Positions 52,486 to 63,386 of a DNA stretch of 64,000 nucleotides are shown here, piece by piece (within the stretch, counting starts at the first letter, position 1; each line of letters starts with the position of its first letter). The notes under the pieces are model-generated. The model did no database searches and had not been told where the DNA came from. It saw only the letters and a program-made list of their open reading frames with translations. Source of the DNA: Bradyrhizobium sp. G127 (lineage in GTDB: Bacteria > Pseudomonadota > Alphaproteobacteria > Rhizobiales > Xanthobacteraceae); assembly GCF_021502575.1 (NCBI RefSeq), contig NZ_JAKFGN010000003.1, forward strand, positions 1-64,000. Direction: 5' to 3'. The position numbers were made by a program, and so were the translations under genes.

Positions 52486-52642
52486 CGTCGCTCTGCTTCC
52501 TATCTCGAAAACCTACGGCGCGGGTGTCATTCCATCCCTGTACAGAAGCGCGGGTTCTCCCACGCTTCGGAAATACGTTGAGACACGTCCGAGAGAGCAC
52601 CGGCCGCCCGTGATGGCCGTCGCGCAGCCAAGGAGCATTCAA

Positions 52643-52726
52643 ATGTTGGATTTCGTCTTGCTGGCCCTTGGTCTGGGCTTTTTCGCGTCGTCTGTGGCCT
52701 ACGCCTATGCCTGTGACTGGCTCTGA
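52643..52726 (+). CDS. Small membrane peptide before kdpF
   Basis: A 27-residue peptide MLDFVLLALGLGFFASSVAYAYACDWL, with one hydrophobic segment. An AAGGAG site precedes the ATG. It is 11 bases before kdpF, so it belongs to the kdp operon; similar peptides occur before kdpF in related bacteria (from memory). May be a small Kdp accessory. Confidence 0.65.
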   Translation: MLDFVLLALGLGFFASSVAYAYACDWL

Positions 52727-52737
52727 GGAAAACGATC

Positions 52738-52827
52738 ATGATCTTCGATTACGCACTCGCCGGCATCGTTTCCGCAGGCCTGCTGTTTTACCTGACCTAC
52801 GCTCTGCTGCGGCCCGAGCGGTTCTGA
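52738..52827 (+). CDS. kdpF: KdpF, small subunit of the potassium ATPase
   Basis: A 29-residue hydrophobic peptide MIFDYALAGIVSAGLLFYLTYALLRPERF with the YxLAGxVxxxLxxYLxYALLRPE pattern of KdpF. KdpF stabilises the KdpABC complex in the membrane. It lies 62 bases before kdpA. Confidence 0.9.
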   Translation: MIFDYALAGIVSAGLLFYLTYALLRPERF

Positions 52828-52889
52828 CCCAGAGTCCGAAGGCGCCAAAACCGGCTTTTCGGACGGCATTACGCACAATCTAAAGGCGC

Positions 52890-54599
52890 ATGACCATGAC
52901 ATTCATTGGCTGGATTCAAATTCTGCTGTTCTGCGCGGTCGTTGTCGCGCTGGTGAAGCCGCTCGGCGGCTACATGACGCGTGTCTTTAACGGTGAGCGC
53001 ACATTCCTCTCGTTTCTGCTGCGCCCTGTCGAGGCCGGTCTTTACCGAATCGCTGGTGTCGACGAGAAGCGTGAGCAGCACTGGCTGACCTACACGGTTG
53101 CCATGCTGCTGTTTCATGCCGGTGGCTTTGTCATTCTCTATGCGCTGCTGCGCCTTCAGGCCGGTCTGCCCTTCAATCCAATGGAACAATCGGCGGTTGC
53201 GCCCGATCTGTCGTTTAATACGGCGATCAGTTTCATCACCAACACCAACTGGCAGAACTACGGCGGCGAGAGCACGCTGTCATACCTGACGCAGATGCTG
53301 GGGCTGACGCACCAGAACTTCCTGTCGGCTGCGACGGGCATCGCGCTCGCGGTGGCGCTGATCCGTGGTTTCGCGCGTTCGTCGGTCCGGACCATCGGCA
53401 ACTTCTGGGTCGACGTCACGCGCACCACGCTTTATGTGCTGCTGCCGATCTGCGTCGTCTACACGCTGTTCCTGGTCTGGCAAGGAATTCCGCAGACGCT
53501 CGGTGCCTATGTCGATGCGACGACGCTGGAAGGCGCCAAGCAGACCATCGCGGTGGGTCCGGTTGCTTCGCAAATCGCGATCAAGATGCTTGGCACCAAC
53601 GGCGGCGGCTTCTTCAACACCAACGCAGCCCATCCGTTCGAGAATCCGACCGCGCTGTCGAATTTCGTCCAGATGATTTCGATCTTCGCCATCGGCGCCG
53701 CGCTCACCAACGTGTTTGGCCGCATGGTCGGCAACCAGCGCCAGGGCTGGGCGATCCTCGCCGCCATGGGCATTTTGTTCATCGCGGGCGTCACAGTTAC
53801 CTATTGGGCCGAGGCCAACGGCACCGCGGCCATGCATGCGCTGGGCCTCATTGGCGGCAATATGGAAGGCAAGGAGGTCCGCTTCGGTGTCGTCGCCTCC
53901 GCGCTGTTTGCCGTGATCACGACTGCTGCATCCTGCGGTGCTGTCAACGCCATGCATGACTCGTTCACTGCACTCGGCGGCATGATCCCGCTCATCAACA
54001 TGCAACTCGGCGAACTGATCGTCGGCGGCGTCGGCGCGGGCCTCTATGGCATGCTGCTGTTCGTCGTGCTTGCGATCTTTGTGGCGGGCCTGATGGTCGG
54101 CCGCACGCCGGAGTATGTCGGGAAGAAGATCGAGGCCCGCGAGGTCAAGATGGCGATGCTCGCCATCCTGATCCTGCCCTTGATGTATCTGGGTTGGACG
54201 GCGGTGGCCGTGGTGCTGCCCTCGGCAGTCGCGTCGATGGCGAATGCCGGACCGCATGGCTTCACCGAGGTGCTGTACGCCTTCACGTCGGCGACCGGCA
54301 ACAACGGCTCGGCCTTCGGCGGTCTCACCGGCAACACGCTGTTCTACAACATCACGCTCGCCACCTCCATGTTCGTCGGCCGCTTCTTCATTATCGTGCC
54401 TGCGATGGCGCTGGCGGGATCGCTCGCGGCCAAGAAATCGATCCCGCCGTCCGCAGGCACGCTGCCGACCACGGGTGGCCTGTTCGTCGGCCTTGTCGTC
54501 GGCGTGATTCTCATCGTCGGCGGTCTCACCTTCTTTCCCGCGCTCGCGCTGGGGCCGATCGTCGAGCATCTCGCGATGAACGCGAACACCCTGTTCTGA
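52890..54599 (+). CDS. kdpA: KdpA, K+-translocating subunit
   Basis: A 569-residue polytopic membrane protein: [71 protein letters not shown] and [15 protein letters not shown], the four selectivity-filter-type regions of KdpA. It is the potassium channel-like subunit of the high-affinity Kdp pump. Start at the first of two ATGs. Confidence 0.97.
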   Translation: MTMTFIGWIQILLFCAVVVALVKPLGGYMTRVFNGERTFLSFLLRPVEAGLYRIAGVDEKREQHWLTYTVAMLLFHAGGFVILYALLRLQAGLPFNPMEQSAVAPDLSFNTAISFITNTNWQNYGGESTLSYLTQMLGLTHQNFLSAATGIALAVALIRGFARSSVRTIGNFWVDVTRTTLYVLLPICVVYTLFLVWQGIPQTLGAYVDATTLEGAKQTIAVGPVASQIAIKMLGTNGGGFFNTNAAHPFENPTALSNFVQMISIFAIGAALTNVFGRMVGNQRQGWAILAAMGILFIAGVTVTYWAEANGTAAMHALGLIGGNMEGKEVRFGVVASALFAVITTAASCGAVNAMHDSFTALGGMIPLINMQLGELIVGGVGAGLYGMLLFVVLAIFVAGLMVGRTPEYVGKKIEAREVKMAMLAILILPLMYLGWTAVAVVLPSAVASMANAGPHGFTEVLYAFTSATGNNGSAFGGLTGNTLFYNITLATSMFVGRFFIIVPAMALAGSLAAKKSIPPSAGTLPTTGGLFVGLVVGVILIVGGLTFFPALALGPIVEHLAMNANTLF

Positions 54600-54623
54600 T
54601 CGATCTCATTCGGAGTGATTGTC

Positions 54624-56744
54624 ATGGAAACGTTGAAACTGCAAAAGCGGGTGCCGGTCTCGGCCATGCTCGATCCCAAGATCGTCGGTCCCGCGATCGG
54701 TTCCGCTTTCGTCAAGCTCGATCCGAGGGCGATGATCAGGAACCCGGTCATGTTCGTGGTGGAGGTCGTCGCCGCGCTGACGACGGTCATCTTCCTGCGC
54801 ACGCTGGTGACGGGAGGCGAAGATATCGGCTTCACTTTCCAGATTATCCTGTGGCTCTGGTTCACCGTGCTGTTCGCAAACTTCGCCGAAGCGGTGGCCG
54901 AAGGCCGCGGCAAGGCCCAGGCCGAGTCGCTTAAAAAGACCCGCACCGAGAGCCAGGCCAAGCTGCTGACGGGTTCCGGATCGGACAGGACTTACCGCAT
55001 GGTGCCTGGCACCGCCCTGAAAGTCGGCGACATCGTCCTAGTGGAGGCGGGTGACAATATCCCGTCCGACGGCGAGGTCATCGAAGGCGTTGCCTCCGTC
55101 AATGAGGCGGCGATCACCGGTGAATCGGCGCCGGTGATCCGCGAGTCGGGCGGCGATCGTTCGGCAGTCACCGGCGGCACGCAGGTGCTGTCCGACTGGA
55201 TTCGCGTACGTATCACCGCGGCGCAAGGCGCGACCTTCATCGATCGCATGATCAGGCTGGTGGAGGGCGCTGAGCGGCAGAAGACGCCGAACGAAATCGC
55301 GCTCAATATCCTGCTCGCTGGTCTGACGATCATCTTTGTCTTCGCGACGGTGACGATCCCAAGCTACGCGGCTTATGCCGGTGGTTCAGTGTCGGTGATC
55401 GTGCTGGTCGCGCTGTTCGTGACGCTGATTCCGACCACCATCGGGGCGTTGCTGTCGGCCATCGGCATCGCCGGCATGGACCGCTTGGTGCGCTTCAACG
55501 TGCTCGCCATGTCGGGCCGCGCTGTGGAGGCTGCGGGCGACGTCGATACGTTGTTGCTCGACAAGACCGGCACCATCACACTCGGCAATCGTCAGGCCAC
55601 AGCGTTTCGTCCGGTGAGCGGCGTCACGGAGCAAGAGCTCGCCGATGCGGCGCAGTTGGCCTCCCTGGCCGACGAAACGCCGGAAGGCCGCTCCATCGTG
55701 GTGCTTGCCAAGGAGAGGTACGGTATTCGCGGCCGCGACATGGCCGAGCTTGGCGCGACCTTCATCCCATTCACTGCACAGACCCGCATGAGCGGTGTTG
55801 ATGCAGCCGGATCGTCGGTCCGCAAGGGCGCGATCGACGCCATGCTGACCTACGTCACGGGACCGGAATCGCGTTCGCTGGTGACGGCGGGAAGCGCGGT
55901 CCGCGTGATTCCATCCATCGACAGTGAGGCTGCGCGGGAGATTCGAGCGATCGCGGATGACATCTCCACATCGGGCGGAACGCCTTTAGCTGTCGCGCGC
56001 GACGGCAAGCTGCTCGGCGTGGTTCACCTGAAAGACATCGTCAAGGGCGGTATCCGTGAGCGCTTCGCCGAGCTGCGCCGCATGGGCATCCGCACGGTGA
56101 TGATCACCGGCGACAATCCGATGACTGCTGCGGCCATCGCGGCCGAAGCAGGGGTCGATGACTTCCTTGCTCAGGCGACACCGGAGGACAAGCTGAAGCT
56201 CATTCGCGACGAGCAGGCCAAGGGCAAGCTTGTCGCCATGTGCGGCGACGGCACTAACGATGCGCCCGCGCTCGCACAGGCTGACGTCGGTGTGGCGATG
56301 AACACCGGCACACAGGCGGCGCGCGAAGCCGGCAACATGGTCGATCTCGATTCCAACCCGACCAAGCTGATCGAAGTGGTCGAAATCGGCAAGCAACTGC
56401 TGATGACTCGTGGCGCTCTGACCACGTTCTCAATTGCGAACGACGTGGCGAAGTATTTCGCCATCATCCCGGCGATCTTCCTCGCGTTCTATCCGCAGTT
56501 GCAGGCGCTCAACGTCATGAACCTTGCAAGCCCGCAGAGCGCGATCTTGTCGGCAATCATCTTCAACGCGATCATCATCATCGCGCTGATCCCGTTGGCG
56601 CTGAAGGGAGTCGCTTATCGCCCCATTGGCGCCGGTGCGCTGCTGAGCCGCAACCTGCTGATCTATGGCGTCGGCGGCATTATCATCCCGTTTATCGGCA
56701 TCAAGGCGATCGACCTGATTGTTACCGCCTTGCATCTCGCTTGA
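54624..56744 (+). CDS. kdpB: KdpB, P-type ATPase subunit
   Basis: A 706-residue P-type ATPase with the phosphorylation site [14 protein letters not shown], the TGES loop [10 protein letters not shown] and [22 protein letters not shown]. It couples ATP use to K+ import through KdpA. The ATG at 54624 has CGGAG before it. Confidence 0.97.
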   Translation: METLKLQKRVPVSAMLDPKIVGPAIGSAFVKLDPRAMIRNPVMFVVEVVAALTTVIFLRTLVTGGEDIGFTFQIILWLWFTVLFANFAEAVAEGRGKAQAESLKKTRTESQAKLLTGSGSDRTYRMVPGTALKVGDIVLVEAGDNIPSDGEVIEGVASVNEAAITGESAPVIRESGGDRSAVTGGTQVLSDWIRVRITAAQGATFIDRMIRLVEGAERQKTPNEIALNILLAGLTIIFVFATVTIPSYAAYAGGSVSVIVLVALFVTLIPTTIGALLSAIGIAGMDRLVRFNVLAMSGRAVEAAGDVDTLLLDKTGTITLGNRQATAFRPVSGVTEQELADAAQLASLADETPEGRSIVVLAKERYGIRGRDMAELGATFIPFTAQTRMSGVDAAGSSVRKGAIDAMLTYVTGPESRSLVTAGSAVRVIPSIDSEAAREIRAIADDISTSGGTPLAVARDGKLLGVVHLKDIVKGGIRERFAELRRMGIRTVMITGDNPMTAAAIAAEAGVDDFLAQATPEDKLKLIRDEQAKGKLVAMCGDGTNDAPALAQADVGVAMNTGTQAAREAGNMVDLDSNPTKLIEVVEIGKQLLMTRGALTTFSIANDVAKYFAIIPAIFLAFYPQLQALNVMNLASPQSAILSAIIFNAIIIIALIPLALKGVAYRPIGAGALLSRNLLIYGVGGIIIPFIGIKAIDLIVTALHLA

Positions 56745-56755
56745 GGAGATTAGTC

Positions 56756-57358
56756 ATGTTGAAAGAAATCCGCCCCGCGCTTGTCATTCTTATCGGATTG
56801 ACGCTTCTCACCGGTCTCGCTTACCCGCTGACCATGACCGGCGTCGCCGGTGCTCTCTTTCCAACGCAGGCGCAAGGCAGTCTGATCGTGCGCGATGGCA
56901 CGGTGGTCGGCTCCAGCCTGATCGGCCAGGAGTTCAAGGACGATAAATACTTCCACGGACGTCCGTCCGTCACCACGGCGGCCGATCCGAACGACGCGAC
57001 AAAGACGGTGCCGGCGCCATACAATGCCGCGAACTCCAGTGGCTCCAATCTTGGCCCGACCAGCAAAGCACTGAGCGACCGCATGACGGAAGATGTGGCG
57101 AAACTGAAAGCGGAGAATCCCTCGATGCCGGTGCCAGCCGATCTGGTGACCAGCACGGGCAGCGGTCTCGATCCCCACATTTCGCCGGAAGGCGCGCTGT
57201 TCCAGGTGCCGCGCGTGGCGAAAGCGCGCAGTCTGCCGGAAGACAGCGTCCGGAAACTGGTTAACGATAACGTGGAGGGCCGCTTCGCAGGGCTGCTGGG
57301 CGAGCCGCGCGTCAATGTGCTGGCGCTCAATCTGGCGCTGGATCGCACGACAAAGTAA
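56756..57358 (+). CDS. kdpC: KdpC subunit
   Basis: A 200-residue KdpC with one N-terminal membrane segment (PALVILIGLTLLTGLAYPLTMTGVAGALF) and DPNDATKTVPAPYNAANSSGSNLGPTSKAL, DPHISPEGALFQVPRVAKAR, RVNVLALNLALD. It increases ATP affinity of KdpB. GAGGAG precedes the ATG. Confidence 0.97.
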   Translation: MLKEIRPALVILIGLTLLTGLAYPLTMTGVAGALFPTQAQGSLIVRDGTVVGSSLIGQEFKDDKYFHGRPSVTTAADPNDATKTVPAPYNAANSSGSNLGPTSKALSDRMTEDVAKLKAENPSMPVPADLVTSTGSGLDPHISPEGALFQVPRVAKARSLPEDSVRKLVNDNVEGRFAGLLGEPRVNVLALNLALDRTTK

Positions 57359-57395
57359 TATCGACGCCTAAACGGCGTGAGGGCTTGAATGTCGG

Positions 57396-60113
57396 ATGGC
57401 AATCATTCGCGACAGTGACCAGCGGCCATCACCGGAGGCGCTGCTTGAGGCGGCCCGCCGGGAAAACGGCGGTGGCCATCTCAAGATCTTTCTTGGCGCC
57501 GCGCCGGGCGTCGGCAAGACTTATGAGATGCTGCAAAGTGCCCACGCTAAACTGAAATCGGGTGTGGATGTGGTGGTCGGCGTGGTCGAAACCCATGGCC
57601 GGCTGGAAACCCAGGCTCTGCTGCAGGGACTTGAAGTTCTTCCTCGCAAGCAGCTTGATTACAAGGGCCAGATCATAGAGGAGATGGACCTGGATGCGCT
57701 GCTGGCCCGGCGGCCAGTCCTCGCCATCGTCGATGAACTCGCGCACACCAACGCGCCCGGCAGCCGTCATCCGAAACGTTATCTCGATGTTCAGGAACTG
57801 CTCGATAACGGCATCGACGTTTATACAGCCGTCAACATCCAGCACATCGAGAGTTTGAACGATGTCGTCACGCAGGTTACCCATGTGCGTGTGCGCGAGA
57901 CCGTTCCGGATTCGATGATCGATCGCGCGGACGACGTCGAACTGGTGGATCTGACGCCGGGCGACCTGATACAGCGCCTGAAGGAAGGCAAGGTCTATGT
58001 GCCGAGGCAGGCCGAGCGTGCGCTGGAGCATTATTTCTCTCCGGGCAATCTCACCGCGCTGCGAGAGCTTGCGTTGCGCCGGACCGCGGAGCGGGTCGAC
58101 GAGCAACTGCTCAACCACATGCAGGCCAATGCTATCACGGGGCCGTGGGCGGCGGGCGAGCGTATTCTTGTCTGCGTCAGCGAAGATCCGCGCGCGGCGG
58201 GTCTGGTGCGTTACACTAAACGTCTGGCGGATCGTTTGCATGCGCCGTGGACAGCGATCTGCATTGAAACGCCGCGCAGTCTGCAACTCACTGATGCCGA
58301 GCGCGACCGGCTTGCTGCCACGTTGCGGCTTGCCGAGTCGCTCGGGGGCGAGGCGCTGACGATTCCGGCCATCGAACGGCGGATCGCTGACGACGTATTG
58401 ACATTCGCGCGTGGAAACAACGTGACCCAGATAGTCACCGGGAAGGCAAGCCGATCCTGGTGGTTCGAACTGGTACGCGGTTCGGTGGTGCATGACTTGG
58501 TGCGGCGCGCCGGCAATATCAGCGTCCACGTCATCGCGGGCGACAAGCTGGCTGCTGAGGCGGCTTCCGGCAAAGGCGTGCGGACCGCGGAACCGTCCGT
58601 GGCGTTCGATCCGCTCCCCTATATCATGGCGCTGGTGCTTGTGGCTGTGGCGCTCGGCATCGGTCTCCTGATTCGTCCGCTGTTCGGAGTTGAGAATGTA
58701 GATCTTGTATTTATGACCGCTGTTGTCGGTGTGGCAGCCCGCTTCGGCCTGCTGCCTTCCTTGCTGGCCAGCGTCGCAGCGTCGCTCTGCTATAATTTTT
58801 TCTTCCTGCCGCCGACCTACACATTCACGATCACCGAGCCGACTAACGTTGCGGCATTCTTCTTCTTTATGCTCATCGCCGTGATCGTTTCCAACGTTGC
58901 GGCGCGCGTGCGCAGGCAGGCGCTGACTGCGATGGAGCGCGCGCGGACCACGGAATATCTTTATTCATTCAGCCGCAAGCTCGCGGGAACCGCGACTCTC
59001 GACGATGTGCTGTGGGCGACGGCGTATCAGACCGCATTGATGCTGAAGGTGCGGGTTGTGCTGCTGCTGCCTGAACACGGCGCGATTGCGGTCAAGGCGG
59101 GCTATCCGCCGGAAGATGAACTCGATCACGCTGACCTTGCGGCCGCCAACTGGGCTTGGAGTAACGATCGGCCCGCCGGCCGCGGCTCGGACACTCTTCC
59201 CGGCGCGAAGCGGCTGTTTCTTCCGATGCGTACCGGGCGCGGACCGATCGGTGTCATGGGCATCGATGATGATCGAACGGGTCCCATTCTCACAGCAGAT
59301 CAGACGCGGCTGCTCGATGCCCTGATGGATCAGGGCGCGCTGGCGATCGAGCGTGTTCGTCTGGTGGAAGACATCGATCACGTCAAACGGGTGGTGGAAA
59401 CCGACCGGTTGCGCTCCGCCCTGCTGACATCGATCTCGCACGATCTGAAGACGCCGCTGTCGTCAGTGCTGGGGTCGGCCAGCACCCTGCGCGATCTGTC
59501 GGGCCGGCTGACCGATGCGGAGAAGAGCGATCTGCTGACGACGATCATCGATGAGTCCGAGCGACTCAACCGGTTCATTGCCAATCTTCTCGACATGACC
59601 AAGCTAGAATCCGGCGCGATCGTGCCGAATTCCGCGCCGCACGATCTCAGCGAGGTGGTCGGCAGCGCGCTACGGCGGGCAAGCAAGATCCTGATGCAGC
59701 ACCGTGTCGAACTGGAATTGCAGGCCGGCATGCCGATGCTCGAGCTTGACGCGGTGTTGTTCGAGCAGGTGTTGTTCAACCTTCTCGACAATGCGGCGAA
59801 GTATGCGCCAGCCGGCAGCCTGATCCGGATTCAAAGCTGGAGGGAAACCAATGCCGTGTGTCTCCAGATTCTGGATGAGGGTAACGGCATCCCGGCCGAC
59901 GAACTGGACAACGTCTTCGACAAATTCTATCGCGTCCAGAAGGGCGATCACGTCCGGCCCGGCACCGGTCTCGGACTTGCCATCTCGCGCGGCTTCGTGG
60001 AAGCCATGCACGGAACGATCACGGCCGCGAACCGGGCAGACCGGGCCGGTGCGATCCTCACGATCCGGTTGCCGATTCCGAAGAACACTGAAACGCTGGA
60101 TACCGCCGCATGA
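57396..60113 (+). CDS. kdpD: KdpD, potassium sensor kinase
   Basis: A 905-residue sensor kinase. N-terminal KdpD domain: LKIFLGAAPGVGKTYEML (Walker A), then a USP-like domain, four membrane segments at about residues 405-510 (YIMALVLVAVALGIGLLI...), a GAF-like region, and the kinase core TSISHDLKTPLSSVLGSAS, NLLDNAAKYAP, GLGLAISRGFV. Controls kdpFABC with KdpE in response to potassium. Overlaps kdpE by 4 bases. Confidence 0.97.
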   Translation: MAIIRDSDQRPSPEALLEAARRENGGGHLKIFLGAAPGVGKTYEMLQSAHAKLKSGVDVVVGVVETHGRLETQALLQGLEVLPRKQLDYKGQIIEEMDLDALLARRPVLAIVDELAHTNAPGSRHPKRYLDVQELLDNGIDVYTAVNIQHIESLNDVVTQVTHVRVRETVPDSMIDRADDVELVDLTPGDLIQRLKEGKVYVPRQAERALEHYFSPGNLTALRELALRRTAERVDEQLLNHMQANAITGPWAAGERILVCVSEDPRAAGLVRYTKRLADRLHAPWTAICIETPRSLQLTDAERDRLAATLRLAESLGGEALTIPAIERRIADDVLTFARGNNVTQIVTGKASRSWWFELVRGSVVHDLVRRAGNISVHVIAGDKLAAEAASGKGVRTAEPSVAFDPLPYIMALVLVAVALGIGLLIRPLFGVENVDLVFMTAVVGVAARFGLLPSLLASVAASLCYNFFFLPPTYTFTITEPTNVAAFFFFMLIAVIVSNVAARVRRQALTAMERARTTEYLYSFSRKLAGTATLDDVLWATAYQTALMLKVRVVLLLPEHGAIAVKAGYPPEDELDHADLAAANWAWSNDRPAGRGSDTLPGAKRLFLPMRTGRGPIGVMGIDDDRTGPILTADQTRLLDALMDQGALAIERVRLVEDIDHVKRVVETDRLRSALLTSISHDLKTPLSSVLGSASTLRDLSGRLTDAEKSDLLTTIIDESERLNRFIANLLDMTKLESGAIVPNSAPHDLSEVVGSALRRASKILMQHRVELELQAGMPMLELDAVLFEQVLFNLLDNAAKYAPAGSLIRIQSWRETNAVCLQILDEGNGIPADELDNVFDKFYRVQKGDHVRPGTGLGLAISRGFVEAMHGTITAANRADRAGAILTIRLPIPKNTETLDTAA

Positions 60114-60799
60114 GCGCCACCCCGCTCAAGATTCTAGTCATTGATGACGAGCCGCCGATCCGCAAGCTGTTGCGGATGGGTTTGAGCACGCAGGGCTATG
60201 AAATACTCGATGCGCCCAATGGCAAGGCCGCGCTGACACTCCTTGATGACAAGCCCGACCTCGTGATTCTCGATCTCGGGCTTCCCGATATTCAGGGGCA
60301 CGATCTCCTGCGGATGATCCGCGCACGCAACGACAGCGTGCCGATCGTCGTACTGTCCAGCCGCGGCGATGAAGCGGGCAAGGTGCAGGCGCTGGATCTC
60401 GGCGCCGACGATTATGTCACCAAGCCGTTCGGCATGGACGAACTGCTGGCGCGCATCAGGGCGGCGTTGCGCCATCAGTTGCAGGTACACGGCGAGCGGC
60501 CGGTGTTTCGCACCGGCGATCTGTCAGTCGATCTGGTCCGTCGGCTGGTTAAGGTCGGTGACAAGGACATCAAGCTGTCGCCCAAGGAATACGATCTGTT
60601 GCGCGTGCTGGTGCAGCATGCCGGCAAGGTTCTGACCCACAAGTTTCTGCTGCATGAATTGTGGGACGATCTGACCGACGCGCAATATCTGCGCGTCTAC
60701 GTCCGGCAACTCAGGCAGAAGATCGAAGGCGATGCGGAACGGCCGCAATACGTTCTCACAGAAACGGGTATTGGCTATCGCCTGCGCGCGCCGGATTAG
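60110..60799 (+). CDS. kdpE: KdpE, potassium response regulator
   Basis: A 229-residue OmpR-type regulator: LVIDDEPPIRKLL, phospho-acceptor Asp in PDLVILDLGLPDIQG, TKPFGMDELLARI, and a C-terminal winged helix (SPKEYDLLRVLVQHAGKVLTHKFLLHELW...YLRVYVRQLRQKIE). Unlike the two receiver-only proteins here, its phosphorylation site is intact. Confidence 0.97.
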   Translation: MSATPLKILVIDDEPPIRKLLRMGLSTQGYEILDAPNGKAALTLLDDKPDLVILDLGLPDIQGHDLLRMIRARNDSVPIVVLSSRGDEAGKVQALDLGADDYVTKPFGMDELLARIRAALRHQLQVHGERPVFRTGDLSVDLVRRLVKVGDKDIKLSPKEYDLLRVLVQHAGKVLTHKFLLHELWDDLTDAQYLRVYVRQLRQKIEGDAERPQYVLTETGIGYRLRAPD

Positions 60800-60853
60800 A
60801 ACAGCGGTTGTTTCTTATCCAAAATCCGCGTGCCACTGCGTTCCGGAGTCTCC

Positions 60854-61297
60854 ATGAAAATTTCTGACTTTCTCATACCGGCCGACGTGGCCATCGATGT
60901 GCGAGCGCCGCAGAAGCAGCAGATATTGCAGGAGATGTCGCGGAAAGCGGCTGCAAGTCTTGGGTTGCAGGCGGACTACGTCGCGTCCGAACTTCTCAAG
61001 CGCGAAGCTCTCGGCTCCACCGGTATGGGAGGCGGCGTTGCCATCCCGCATACGAGGCTGCCGATGGTGAAGCGGCCGCACGGCGTCTTGGCGCGGCTGA
61101 AGCCACCCGTCGATTTCGAGGCGATCGACGGCCAGCCGGTCGATCTGGTCTTTCTGCTGTTGCTGCCGGCGCCGCCGGAGCCCGATCAACTGACCGCGCT
61201 GGCGCTGGTTGCGCGAACGTTGAAAGCTCCCGGCACTCTCGATCGCTTGCGGCAGGCAAAAAGTGCATTCGATCTCTATGCGGCAATGACCGGATAG
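60854..61297 (+). CDS. ptsN: PTS EIIA-Ntr-like protein
   Basis: A 147-residue EIIA-Ntr domain: ISDFLIPADVAIDVRAPQKQQILQEMSRKAAASLG, with the phospho-His in GMGGGVAIPHTRLPMVKRP. EIIA-Ntr in E. coli binds KdpD and controls Kdp; its place directly after kdpDE suggests a dedicated copy for the same job. GGAG precedes the ATG. Confidence 0.9.
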   Translation: MKISDFLIPADVAIDVRAPQKQQILQEMSRKAAASLGLQADYVASELLKREALGSTGMGGGVAIPHTRLPMVKRPHGVLARLKPPVDFEAIDGQPVDLVFLLLLPAPPEPDQLTALALVARTLKAPGTLDRLRQAKSAFDLYAAMTG

Positions 61298-61319
61298 AAA
61301 TAAGCCAACGGACATTGCG

Positions 61320-63386
61320 TCAGTTTCGGCTCTTTTTCTTCTTCGGCTTCTTCGCAAACTCGGGCTTCTTGAAACTACCCCGCTCGCCGACCTCCGGCCA
61401 ACTCCGCTGATCCGGTCCCTTGCCGTGTTTGGGCTTCTTGCTGCGCGCGGGCGCGCTTTCGGTGCGGAATGTGTCCTCGCGCCTTGATTCTGTATGTAGT
61501 CCAGACTTGCCCTCGTAAGGCGGCTTTCGTTCGTAAGAAGATTTGCCTTCGTAAGTTGCTTTACCCTCGTACCGCGGTTTGCCTTCGAAGCGAGGTTTGC
61601 TGTCGCGCGCAGGCCTGTCGTCATGAGATGGTTTGCCCTGATAGGCGGGCTTGCCGTTGTTCTTGCCTTTATAGTCAGGCTTCTCGCGCTTGGCAGACTG
61701 TGCATCACCCTGCGGGCCGTTCGGCAGCGCTTCGATGCGGATGTTGTCTTCCTTGTCGGGCCGCTTGATCTTCTGCGCGAATTCGTCGGCGGCATTCGCC
61801 GAAATCTCAAACTCGGTGCTGGCATCGAAGATCCGGATGGCGCCGATGTCGCCTTTGCCGATGCCGCCGCGGCGGCAGATCATTGGCAGCAGCCAGCGCG
61901 CTTCTGCATTCTTGTTGCGCCCGATGGCGGCGCGGAACCATACGCTGCCCTCTGTCATCCCGCCGCGCGCGGGTTTCGATCTTGGGGCACGCTCATCGCC
62001 ACGTGAATCCGGGCCGTCGCGTCGCGCATTGCGATTTTCCCGCGGCCCGCGCTCATCACGCGATCGTCCGCCCTGGCCGGGATCGAGAATATCTTCTGGC
62101 GCGGGAAGCCGCGAACGATAGAGCCGCGCCAGTGCTGCAGCGATGTCTTCGGCCGACCGCTCCGCCAGCAGGGCGTGCGCCAGCACCAGATCGTCCTCAG
62201 TGGTCGCTTCACCGAACAGCGCGTCCTGCAACATGCGCTGCTGGTCGAGCGCGCGAATTTCCTCCACGGTCGGCGAGGTGCCCCACACCGCCTCAATACC
62301 TGCGAGGTTCAGCAGCAATTCCGCGCGCCTCTTGCGTGCGGGAATCACCAGCATGACGCTGACGCCCTTTTTGCCCGCCCGCCCAGTACGACCGGAGCGA
62401 TGTTGCAGCACTTCGGGATCATTCGGCAGGTCAGCATGAACAACGAGACCGAGATTCGGCAGGTCGATGCCGCGCGCCGCAACGTCGGTGGCGACGCAAA
62501 CCCGGGCGCGACCGTCGCGCAGGGATTGCAGCGCCTTGGTCCGTTCGTTCTGAGTCAGTTCGCCGGACAGTGCGACCACGGAGAACCCGCGTTCGAGCAG
62601 CGCCGCTTGCAAATGGTTCACTGCGTTGCGCGTATTGCAGAACACGATGGCGGTTGGAGATTCGAAAAACCGCAGCACATTGACAACGGCATGTTCGATG
62701 TCGCCGGGCGCGATGCGGATCGCGCGGTATTCGATGTCGGCATGGCCGCCTTCGCCGGCGGTCACTTCGACGCGAAACGCATCTTCCTGATACTGCTTCG
62801 CCATGTTGACGATAGTTCGCGGAAGGGTCGCCGAGAACAGCAGCGTGCGCCGCGTATCGGGCGTGGTCTTCAGGATGAATTCCATGTCTTCGCGAAAGCC
62901 GAGATCGAGCATTTCGTCGGCTTCGTCGAGCACCACGGCCTTCAATTCGGAAACATCAAGCCGCTTGCGGCGGATATGATCGCACAGGCGGCCCGGTGTG
63001 CCGACAACGATGTGCGCGCCGGCCTCGAGTTCGCGCTTCTCGCGCTGCGGATCCATGCCACCGACACACGAGACAACGCGCGCGCCTGCGTGCTTGTAAA
63101 GCCATTCGAGTTCGCGATGAACCTGCAGGGCGAGTTCGCGCGTCGGCGCGACGATCAGTGCCAGCGGCGCGCTTGCCCGGGGCAGACGTTCGGCATCGCC
63201 GAGCAGGTCGTGGGCGATCGCCAACCCGTAAGCGACAGTCTTGCCCGAGCCGGTCTGCGCCGACACCAGCAGATCGCGGCCGACGGCATCCGCCGCAAGA
63301 ACGGCCGTCTGGACCGGGGTTGCGTCATTGTAATTGCGCTCGGCCAGAGCGCGGGCGAGCGGCGGGCTTGCAGACAGGGTTTTCAC
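61320..63386 (-). CDS. DEAD-box RNA helicase with repeat-rich tail
   Basis: A 688-residue DEAD-box helicase: VSAQTGSGKTVAYGL, VLDEADEMLDLGF, LLFSATLPRTI, VATDVAARGIDLPNLGLVVHADLPNDPEVLQHRSGRTGRAG. A DbpA-like RNA-binding domain follows (RWLLPMICRRGGIGKGDIGAIRIFD). The last about 150 residues are Lys/Arg/Gly-rich with repeated YEGK/FEGKP units, a likely disordered RNA-binding tail. GTG start. Convergent with ptsN. Housekeeping gene outside the nif programme. Confidence 0.93.
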   Translation of the reverse strand: MKTLSASPPLARALAERNYNDATPVQTAVLAADAVGRDLLVSAQTGSGKTVAYGLAIAHDLLGDAERLPRASAPLALIVAPTRELALQVHRELEWLYKHAGARVVSCVGGMDPQREKRELEAGAHIVVGTPGRLCDHIRRKRLDVSELKAVVLDEADEMLDLGFREDMEFILKTTPDTRRTLLFSATLPRTIVNMAKQYQEDAFRVEVTAGEGGHADIEYRAIRIAPGDIEHAVVNVLRFFESPTAIVFCNTRNAVNHLQAALLERGFSVVALSGELTQNERTKALQSLRDGRARVCVATDVAARGIDLPNLGLVVHADLPNDPEVLQHRSGRTGRAGKKGVSVMLVIPARKRRAELLLNLAGIEAVWGTSPTVEEIRALDQQRMLQDALFGEATTEDDLVLAHALLAERSAEDIAAALARLYRSRLPAPEDILDPGQGGRSRDERGPRENRNARRDGPDSRGDERAPRSKPARGGMTEGSVWFRAAIGRNKNAEARWLLPMICRRGGIGKGDIGAIRIFDASTEFEISANAADEFAQKIKRPDKEDNIRIEALPNGPQGDAQSAKREKPDYKGKNNGKPAYQGKPSHDDRPARDSKPRFEGKPRYEGKATYEGKSSYERKPPYEGKSGLHTESRREDTFRTESAPARSKKPKHGKGPDQRSWPEVGERGSFKKPEFAKKPKKKKSRN

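Noticed and set aside
52371-52613. 80-codon open frame between the 153-aa gene and the kdp operon
   Set aside because: No ribosome binding site and no protein-like pattern; it crosses the inverted repeat at 52469.
53280-54569. Long open frame (429 codons) on the minus strand opposite kdpA
   Set aside because: It lies wholly within kdpA, is rich in Arg/Asp/His as expected from the reverse of GC-rich coding DNA, and shows no family motif.
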